Part shown: positions 1-6,011 of the stretch, one piece after another
How the letters are laid out: each line of letters begins with the position of its first letter
Numbering within the stretch: position 1 is the stretch's first letter
Source of the DNA: JBFGCA01 sp041567315
Lineage (GTDB): Bacteria; Acidobacteriota; Thermoanaerobaculia; Multivoradales; JAHEKO01
Direction of reading: 5' to 3'
Length of the DNA: 8,922 nucleotides
Assembly: GCA_041567315.1 (NCBI GenBank)
Contig: JBFGCA010000149.1
Coordinates: forward strand, 1 to 8,922
The notes under the pieces: model-generated
Databases searched by the model: none
The model's input: the letters and a program-made list of their open reading frames with translations, nothing else
What the model was told of the DNA's origin: nothing
Position numbers and translations under genes: made by a program

Positions 1-1527
1 ACCGAGGTCACCCTCGAGATCGCGCGGCCGGGGCTCGACGAGCCGCTGACCTTCACCATCGCGCGCGCCGAGATCCCGCAGGAGACGGTGCGCTACGCCT
101 ACCTGCTGACGCCGGAGGTCGGCTACGTCCGGCTCACCGACTTTTCGCAGTCGAGCGCCGAGGAGATGGCGGCGGCGCTGGCCCGGCTGCGGCAACAGGA
201 CATGGAGCGGCTGGTGCTCGATCTCAGGAACAACGGCGGCGGGCTGTTCAAGGCCGCCGTCGAGATCGCCGATCAGTTCCTGCCGGCTGGCGCGCGGATC
301 GTCGACGTCCGCGGTCGCCTGCCGAGCAACAACCGCCACTTCGACGCCGGCGACGACCATCCGGAGCTCGCTCTGCCGCTGGTGGTGCTGGTCAACGCCG
401 GCACCGCCTCGGCGGCCGAGATCCTGGCCGGCGCCCTCCAGGACCACGACGTCGGCCTGGTGGTGGGCACGCCCACCTGGGGCAAGGGACTGGTGCAGAC
501 GGTCTACAACCTCTCCTACGGCGCCGGCCTGGCGCTGACCACGGCCCGCTACTACACGCCCTCGGGCCGGCTGATCCAGCGCGACTACGGCTCCTTTTTC
601 GACTACTACGCCCACGAGGGACCGGAGCCGGGCGCCGGACCGGGTGGAGAGGCCGGCGCCACCTATGCGACCGACCTCGGGCGTCCGGTCTACGGTGGCG
701 GCGGCATCACGCCCGACGTCGAGATCGAATCGCCGGAGCTGCCGCCGGGGCTCGCGCGCCTCTTCGCGCACAACGCTTTTTTCGATTTCGCCGTCGACTT
801 CCGGCGCCGCCATGAGGTGCCCGGCGAGGACTGGCGGCCCGGCAACGAGCTGCTGGTCGAGTTCGTGGCCTGGCTCCGCGGGCGCGATATCCTCGACGAC
901 CGCCAGATCTCGGCGCTGCTGGCCGACCGCGAGGCCCGCGACTACGCACTCCGGCAGCTGCACGCCGACGTCTTCACCGGCCTGTTCGGCCCCGAGGCGG
1001 CCCATCGGGTGATGGCCGGCGGCGACCGCCAGATCCAGGCGGCGCTCGAGCAGCTCGACGAGGCCGCCGAGCTGGCCGAGCGGCGGCGCCTGCTGACCGC
1101 GGCCGGTGCGCCGCGGCCGGCGCCTCTCGTCGAGCCGCGCCCGCCGCCGGCGAACCCGACCACCCTGCCCTCGGTTCGCGCCGACCTCTGGCCCACCGGG
1201 CTGCAAGCCGCCGCCTCGGTGGTCCGCGCCCGGCTGCTGGCCGACGCCGGCTCCTACCGCGACGCCCTGGCGGCCTACCGCCGGGCCACCGAGCTCGACC
1301 CGACCGACCCCTACGCCCACCTCGAGCTGGCCAGGTTCCACCTGCGCCTCGCCCGGGCGTCGCGCACCGACGCCACCCGGCGGCGCCACCTCGACGCCGC
1401 CGTGGGCGTCGCCTCCCGCGCCGGCGAGCTCGCACCCGACGATCCCGACGTGCGAAACGGCCTCGCCGAGATCGAGACCCAGGTGGCGGGAGGGACCGGT
1501 GGCGAGCGGGAAGAGACGGAACGATGA
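1..1527 (+). CDS. S41 family C-terminal processing peptidase with TPR-like tail (5' end missing)
   Basis: The reading frame is open from base 1, so the N terminus, signal peptide and most of the PDZ domain lie outside the window. The 508 visible residues begin with what looks like the last strand of the PDZ domain (residues 1-29). The S41 core follows, with DLRNNGGG from residue 74, NAGTASAAEI carrying the predicted nucleophile Ser137, GKGLVQ carrying Lys162 and Gln166, YYTPSGR near 184 and GITPDV near 235. The Ser-Lys spacing of 25 and the Gln at Lys+4 match the Ser/Lys/Gln arrangement of E. coli Tsp, so the enzyme should be active as a periplasmic serine protease that cuts near substrate C termini. 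After about residue 245 comes a mostly helical region, a proline-rich linker (about 367-388), then TPR-like helices (about 404-475), which are an unusual tail for this family. Its stop overlaps the next start by ATGA, so it is probably co-transcribed with the VWA gene. The GTG at 88 is only an internal codon. Confidence 0.93.
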   Translation, partial: TEVTLEIARPGLDEPLTFTIARAEIPQETVRYAYLLTPEVGYVRLTDFSQSSAEEMAAALARLRQQDMERLVLDLRNNGGGLFKAAVEIADQFLPAGARIVDVRGRLPSNNRHFDAGDDHPELALPLVVLVNAGTASAAEILAGALQDHDVGLVVGTPTWGKGLVQTVYNLSYGAGLALTTARYYTPSGRLIQRDYGSFFDYYAHEGPEPGAGPGGEAGATYATDLGRPVYGGGGITPDVEIESPELPPGLARLFAHNAFFDFAVDFRRRHEVPGEDWRPGNELLVEFVAWLRGRDILDDRQISALLADREARDYALRQLHADVFTGLFGPEAAHRVMAGGDRQIQAALEQLDEAAELAERRRLLTAAGAPRPAPLVEPRPPPANPTTLPSVRADLWPTGLQAAASVVRARLLADAGSYRDALAAYRRATELDPTDPYAHLELARFHLRLARASRTDATRRRHLDAAVGVASRAGELAPDDPDVRNGLAEIETQVAGGTGGEREETER

Positions 1528-3287
1528 ACCGGCCGATCCGCCGAGCGGTGCGCTCGCTCGCCGGGCTGACCACCGGGCTCGCGCTCCTCGGTGCTCCGCA
1601 GCCGCTCACCGCCGAAGCCCCCTCGGCCCGCGTCGTGCTGGTGCTCGACGCCTCGGGCAGCATGTGGGGCCAGATCGAGGGCCGCCCCAAGATCGTCATC
1701 GCCCGCGAGGTCGTCCGCGACCTGCTCGCCGACTGGGATCCCGGCGTCCATCTGGGACTGACCGCCTACGGCCACCGGCGCGAGGGCGACTGCGCCGACA
1801 TCGAGACCCTGATCCGGCCGGGGGCGGTCGACCCGGCCGCGGTGGTGGCGACGGTCGAGGCGATCAACCCCAAGGGCAAGACGCCGCTCAGCGACGCGGT
1901 GATCCACGCCGCCCGCGAGCTTCGCTACCAGGAGGAAAAAGCCACCGTCATCCTGGTCAGCGACGGCATCGAGACCTGCGACCGCGACCCGTGCAAGGTC
2001 GCCGCCGAGCTGGAGGCGGCAGGGGCCGACTTCACCGCCTACGTCATCGGCTTCGACGTCACCGAGGAGACCGCGCTCGCCCAGCTCCGCTGCCTGGCCG
2101 AGAACACCGGCGGCACCTTTACCGCGGCCGGCGACGCCGGATCGCTTCGCGACGCCCTGCAGCGCGCCGTCGAGTGGTCGCGGATCAGCCTGCGGGCGCC
2201 CGAGATCGTCTTTTCGGGCTCGGCCTTCGAGGTCGAGTGGACCGGCCCCGACGCCCCGGGCGACCGGATCGCGCTGGTGCCGGCGGGCTCGCCCGAGGGC
2301 TTGCCGCCGACCTCGGCGGCCACCGCCGGCGGCAGCCCGGCGCGGCTCGTGGCCCCCACCACCACCGGCCCCCACGAGGTGCGCTACGTCTCCGGCGGCG
2401 CCACGCTGCTGGCCTTGGAGATCATCGTGCGGGGCGCTGAGGCGTCGCTCCAGGCGCCGGCCGAGGTCGCGGCCGGCGCCGAGCTGGAGGTGGGGTGGAC
2501 CGGGCCCGACGCCGCCGGTGATCGCATCGTCCTGGTCCCGGCCGGCGAGGCCGAGGAGCGCTATCTGACCGGTCCCTTCTCGGCGGCCACCTCCGCCGGC
2601 AGCCCGGCCCGGCTCCGCGTCTCCTCCGAGCCCGGCGACTACGAGCTGCGCTACCTCGCCACCCGCGGCGCTCGGGTGCTGGCCCGCCGGCCGCTCACCG
2701 TGACCGCGGTCGAGGTGAGCCTGGCGGCGCCAGCCGAGGTCGAGGCGGGGACCGAGTTCGAAGTCGCCTGGACCGGACCGGACCGGCAGGGCGACCGCCT
2801 GCTGCTGGCCACCGCCGTCGCCGCCGAGGGCACCTACAGCACCAAGCGCGACTTCACCCAGCCGGCGACGGCCGGCAGCCCGCTGCGGCTCACCGCCTAC
2901 TCGGACCCGGGCGACTACGAGGTCCGCTACATGGCGGGCTTCGACGGCAGGACGCTGGCCGCCCGGGCGCTCACGATCGTCCCGTCGCGGGCCACTCTCG
3001 AGGCGCCGGCGCGGGTCGCCGCCGGCGAGGAGTTCGAGGTGCGCTGGAGCGGCCCGGCGAGCGAGGGCGACCGCATCGTTCTCATCGAGGCGGCGGCCCC
3101 GGACGGCTCGTTCTACACCCGCCGCGACTACGCGCAGCCGACCTCGGCCGGCAGCCCGGCGCGGCTGCGCGCGCTCCCCGACCCGGGCGCCTACGAGGTC
3201 CGCTACCTGGCCGAGGGCGACGGCAAGACCCTGGCCCGCGCCCCGCTCGAGATCGTCGCCGGAAAAGAGTCCGGAGACCACCCCTGA
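1524..3287 (+). CDS. Exported VWA-domain protein with four tandem Ig-like repeats
   Basis: This is a 587-residue protein. Residues 1-30 form a signal peptide (Arg-rich start, hydrophobic core, cleavage probable after LTA), so it acts outside the cytoplasm. Residues 36-220 form a VWA domain with a complete MIDAS metal site: DASGS (Asp42, Ser44, Ser46), Thr120 in KGKTPL and Asp147 in SDGIET. Cysteines at 90, 152, 157 and 190 may form disulfides. The rest is four repeats of about 86-95 residues starting near 221, 307, 398 and 490. Each has an APaeV...FEVxWtGP opening, GDRIxLV, a GSPaRL turn and a closing PGdYEVRYL strand, which suggests stacked beta-sandwich domains. VWA proteins of this layout are known but have no established role; metal-dependent protein binding in the envelope is inferred. 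The ATG start overlaps the previous stop by 4 bp, with a purine-rich stretch at 1509-1516 upstream. The last repeats are the most alike, which suggests internal duplication. Confidence 0.93.
   Translation: MNRPIRRAVRSLAGLTTGLALLGAPQPLTAEAPSARVVLVLDASGSMWGQIEGRPKIVIAREVVRDLLADWDPGVHLGLTAYGHRREGDCADIETLIRPGAVDPAAVVATVEAINPKGKTPLSDAVIHAARELRYQEEKATVILVSDGIETCDRDPCKVAAELEAAGADFTAYVIGFDVTEETALAQLRCLAENTGGTFTAAGDAGSLRDALQRAVEWSRISLRAPEIVFSGSAFEVEWTGPDAPGDRIALVPAGSPEGLPPTSAATAGGSPARLVAPTTTGPHEVRYVSGGATLLALEIIVRGAEASLQAPAEVAAGAELEVGWTGPDAAGDRIVLVPAGEAEERYLTGPFSAATSAGSPARLRVSSEPGDYELRYLATRGARVLARRPLTVTAVEVSLAAPAEVEAGTEFEVAWTGPDRQGDRLLLATAVAAEGTYSTKRDFTQPATAGSPLRLTAYSDPGDYEVRYMAGFDGRTLAARALTIVPSRATLEAPARVAAGEEFEVRWSGPASEGDRIVLIEAAAPDGSFYTRRDYAQPTSAGSPARLRALPDPGAYEVRYLAEGDGKTLARAPLEIVAGKESGDHP
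3273..3276 (+). promoter_or_regulatory. Ribosome binding site supporting a CTG start
   Basis: GGAG lies at the end of the VWA gene, 7 nt before the CTG at 3284-3286. It is the only good Shine-Dalgarno-like match at a sensible distance from a possible start in this frame upstream of the TonB-C-like domain. It supports translational coupling through the CTGA overlap. This is inferred from sequence only. Confidence 0.5.
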
Positions 3288-4627
3288 GATCGGTCTGGAG
3301 CAGGCCAGCCCGGCTGCTTTGCGGCCTCCTGTGGGCCGCCGCCGGGCCGCTCGCCGGACAGGCCGACCGGCCGGCCGTCGAGCTGTTCAACCCGCCGCCG
3401 GTCTACCCCGCGGCGGCCTACGGTAGCGGGGTGGACCCCGAGGTGACGGTCGAGGTCGCGGTGGACGATCGCGGGCGGGTCACCGCCGTCGAGGTGGTGG
3501 CGGTGCGGCCGCCGAGCCCCTTCGACGAGGAGTTCGTCGAGGCCGCGCGGCGGACGCTGCGCACCTGGCGCTACGCGCCGCGGTACGAGGGCGGGCAGCC
3601 GGTCGCCAGCAGGCTCCGCTGGACGCTGGAGTTCTTCGGGCGGCAGCAGACCGGGGGGCGGCGCAGCGGCAGCGACTGGTGGGAGTCGCTGCTGGGTCGG
3701 CCACGGCGGCGCGGCGACTCCCTCCTGGAGCTGCCCGACGAGCAGCGCGAGCGGCTGCTGGAGGAGGCGCTCCACCGCGGCGTCGAGGCCCTCGACCCGG
3801 CCCGCCGCAAGCTGGTCGGCTCGGACCGCTTCCGGGTCTACTGCGAGACCGGCGAGGAGACCGCCACGATCATCCACCGCAACCTGCTGGCGACCTACGG
3901 CGCCCTCGAGGCGCTGCTGGGACGGGACGTCCCGCGGCAGCCGGCCCCCTTCGCCGTCCACGTCCTGGTCTTCGAAGACCAGGCCGGCGTCGCCCGCCTG
4001 CGGGGCGCGGTCTGGGAGACCGAAGTCTCGTCCGACGGCTTCTACAGCCCGCTGGGGCTGATCGGCTTCCATTTGCGGCTGCCGACCCCGGCCGACGCGC
4101 TCGAGCTGCTGATCCACGAGGCGACCCACGCCTACATGGACGGCCACGTGCTCAAGCCCGGCGTGTTGCTCCCCCGCTGGCTCGGGGAGGGCCTGGCGAG
4201 TTACGTCGCCAACTCGACGATCAAGGACGGCAAGCTGATCCCGGGGCGGGTGCCGCTCGCCAGGCGCAGGTACGCGCGCATCGCGCAAGGCGGGCTCGCC
4301 GTCACCCGGGCGGAGCCGCAGGCCGCGCTCGATCTGGGCGAGGTGAAGCTGGCCATCCGCCGCGGCGAAGCGCTGACCCTGGCCGAGATGATGGACGCCG
4401 ACGAGGAGGCGTTCTACGGCGAGCGGCTGAGGCTCTACTACGGGATGTCCTGGCTCCTGGTCCACTTCCTGCGCCACGGCCAGGCCGACTGGGCGGAGTC
4501 CAGCTTCCCGGACTTCCTGCTCTTCGCCGGCGAGGGCTTCCCGGTCTCGGCGGCCTTCGAGGCCGCCTACGGCGGTCCGCCAGAGGCGCTGGAGGAAGCC
4601 TTTCAGGACTACGTGAAGGGCTCTTGA
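3284..4627 (+). CDS. Exported TonB-C-like domain fused to a HEXXH (gluzincin-type) metallopeptidase
   Basis: The first standard start in frame is the GTG at 3431, but it would remove a signal peptide and the first strand of the leading domain. The frame is open upstream, and no ATG, GTG or TTG lies in frame from 3245 to 3430. I therefore place the start at CTG 3284, overlapping the VWA stop (CTGA), which gives 447 residues. Residues 1-27 then form a signal peptide (hydrophobic LLCGLLWAAAGPLAG, cleavage likely after GQA). Residues 36 to about 115 match the TonB C-terminal fold pattern (PPPVYP, then V.V.VDDRGRV, then the helix and W.Y.P region, ending in L.F). After a charged linker comes a peptidase domain with HEATH (His278, Glu279, His282) and, 20 residues after the second His, GEGLA with Glu302 as the likely third zinc ligand. 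This resembles peptidase-MA/DUF1570-type gluzincins. Substrates are unknown. There is no N-terminal proline-rich energy-transducer region, so it is unlikely to be a true TonB. Confidence 0.85.
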   Translation: MRSVWSRPARLLCGLLWAAAGPLAGQADRPAVELFNPPPVYPAAAYGSGVDPEVTVEVAVDDRGRVTAVEVVAVRPPSPFDEEFVEAARRTLRTWRYAPRYEGGQPVASRLRWTLEFFGRQQTGGRRSGSDWWESLLGRPRRRGDSLLELPDEQRERLLEEALHRGVEALDPARRKLVGSDRFRVYCETGEETATIIHRNLLATYGALEALLGRDVPRQPAPFAVHVLVFEDQAGVARLRGAVWETEVSSDGFYSPLGLIGFHLRLPTPADALELLIHEATHAYMDGHVLKPGVLLPRWLGEGLASYVANSTIKDGKLIPGRVPLARRRYARIAQGGLAVTRAEPQAALDLGEVKLAIRRGEALTLAEMMDADEEAFYGERLRLYYGMSWLLVHFLRHGQADWAESSFPDFLLFAGEGFPVSAAFEAAYGGPPEALEEAFQDYVKGS

Positions 4628-4633
4628 GCGGCG

Positions 4634-6010
4634 CTACTCCCCCGCGCGCCCGCGGTACTCGGCCATCGCCTCGGCGGCGCGCCCGGTCTCGCCCAGCGCC
4701 TCATAGCACTTGGCCAGGTAGTACCAGGTGGCGGTGCGGTCGGGGTCGAGCTGGAGCGCCCGCCGCATGTGGGCCACGGCCTCGCCACACCGACCCAGCT
4801 CACGCAGCACCGTGCCCAGGTGGGCGTGGGTCTCCGGGCGCGCCTCGTTGAGGGCCACGGCCCGCGCGAAGGCCTCGGCCGCCTCCGCCCAGCGCTCGAG
4901 CTGCTTGGCGGCCAGACCGAGGTTGAACCAGGCCGCCTCGTCGTCGCCGAGGCCGGGCGCGGCGCGCGCCAGCAGGTCGTAGGCCCGCGCGGCATCGCCC
5001 GCCGCCAGATAGCTGGTGCCTTCGTCCAGGAGCACCGCCGGTTCCAGGTCCCCGGCGAGCTGGCGGTCGACCTGCTCGGCCCCCGCCCGGCGCTCCTCCT
5101 CGCTGCCGAACAGGTGGGCGACCACCCGCTGCGCTTCGAGGTCCTCTGCGTCCTCGGCGAGCAGTCGTCGCCACAGCAGCTCGGCCATCTCCGTCTCGCC
5201 GGCGTCATACAGGTTCCAGGCCACCTCCTTGAGCAGCGACCGGTGGCCATCCGATGACAGCACCGCCTGTTTCCCTTGGCGGTCCAGGCGCTCGAGCTGC
5301 GCGCGCACTCTCTCGGTCTGACCGGTCCTGGCGAGCAGCTCGAGGTGCACGCTGTGCCACGCCTCACCGTGCTGCGGATGGTCGAGGAGCGGCTCGAGCA
5401 GCGCCAGCGCTTCGTGCCAGCGCTCATGCTCGAGGTCGATCTTGAGCGCCATGGCGACCGCCGCGTACGACGGCTCGAGCTCGATCAGCCGCCCCAGCGT
5501 CCGCCGCGCCTCGAGCTCGAGCCCCAGCTTCCCCTGCGCGACCGCCAGGACCTCGAGCAGCTTGCGATCCGGGTCGTCCGCCGACCGCCGCTCCAGCCTG
5601 GTGGCCAGAGCGCCCAGCAGCGCCGGCTGCCCCTCGAGACTCTCGACCAGGAAGCTGGCGGTGCCCGCCGGCAACGGAGTGGAGGGATCCAACAACCGTG
5701 CCACGAGCCGCTCGCGCAGCTCCGCAGCCACCTCCGCGGCGAGGCCCCGCTCCTCGTGCAGACGCAACAGGGCCTCGAGCGGCAGCACCTCCTGCGGAAA
5801 CGCCTCGGCCGCCCGCGCGAGCAGCGCCATCGCCTCATCGAGCTCGCCCTTGCCCTCGGCGATCCGCGCCTGCCGCAACAGACGCACGCACTCCGGCGGC
5901 GGCAGCGCAGCCGAGCCGCCGGGGCCCAGGCTGGCGGCGAGAGGAGCTGCTGCCGCGAGCAGGAGCGCCACCAGGACCGCCCGCGAGACGAGGGGGCCGG
6001 GCGCGGTCAC
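4634..6010 (-). CDS. Exported TPR-repeat protein
   Basis: This 458-residue protein starts at GTG 6010, one nucleotide after the stop of the upstream gene; GGAG at 6015-6018 inside that gene's last codons serves as a ribosome site. Residues 1-27 form a signal peptide (VLVALLLAAAAPLAAS). The remainder is alpha-helical. TPR-like units can be read at about 44-77, 150-183, 184-217 and 259-292. The clearest run is 359-456, where three consecutive units show the W..LG/A...G....A...F..A..L.P pattern. There is no catalytic motif. TPR arrays bind other proteins, so a scaffold role in the periplasm is the natural inference, most simply with the product of the adjoining beta-sandwich gene, since translation looks coupled. 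Its TAG stop lies 6 bp from the stop of the convergent metallopeptidase gene. The family is recognised but the specific function is not. Confidence 0.88.
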   Translation of the reverse strand: MTAPGPLVSRAVLVALLLAAAAPLAASLGPGGSAALPPPECVRLLRQARIAEGKGELDEAMALLARAAEAFPQEVLPLEALLRLHEERGLAAEVAAELRERLVARLLDPSTPLPAGTASFLVESLEGQPALLGALATRLERRSADDPDRKLLEVLAVAQGKLGLELEARRTLGRLIELEPSYAAVAMALKIDLEHERWHEALALLEPLLDHPQHGEAWHSVHLELLARTGQTERVRAQLERLDRQGKQAVLSSDGHRSLLKEVAWNLYDAGETEMAELLWRRLLAEDAEDLEAQRVVAHLFGSEEERRAGAEQVDRQLAGDLEPAVLLDEGTSYLAAGDAARAYDLLARAAPGLGDDEAAWFNLGLAAKQLERWAEAAEAFARAVALNEARPETHAHLGTVLRELGRCGEAVAHMRRALQLDPDRTATWYYLAKCYEALGETGRAAEAMAEYRGRAGE

Positions 6011-6011
6011 C

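Noticed and set aside
1106..2440. A 444-codon + strand frame overlapping the protease and VWA genes
   Set aside because: The product is almost entirely Arg/Pro/Gly/Ala, typical of an out-of-frame reading, and it contradicts two convincing genes.
1311..3281. A 656-codon open frame on the minus strand opposite the VWA gene
   Set aside because: Its product is Gly/Arg/Ala/Asp-rich with repeats that mirror the Ig repeats on the other strand. Long antisense frames are expected opposite GC-rich genes with strong third-position bias, and the + strand product has clear domains.
3431..3433. GTG as the start of the metallopeptidase gene
   Set aside because: It falls inside the TonB-C-like domain, after its first conserved strand, and discards a good signal peptide. 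I see no matching ribosome site that would favour it.
3389..3640. A true TonB energy transducer
   Set aside because: There is no membrane-anchored N terminus with a proline-rich spacer and no ExbB/ExbD genes nearby, and the domain leads into a peptidase.
3203..4477. A 424-codon minus-strand open frame opposite the metallopeptidase gene
   Set aside because: It is low-complexity, with no domain or signal peptide, and it lies opposite a gene with an intact HEXXH site.
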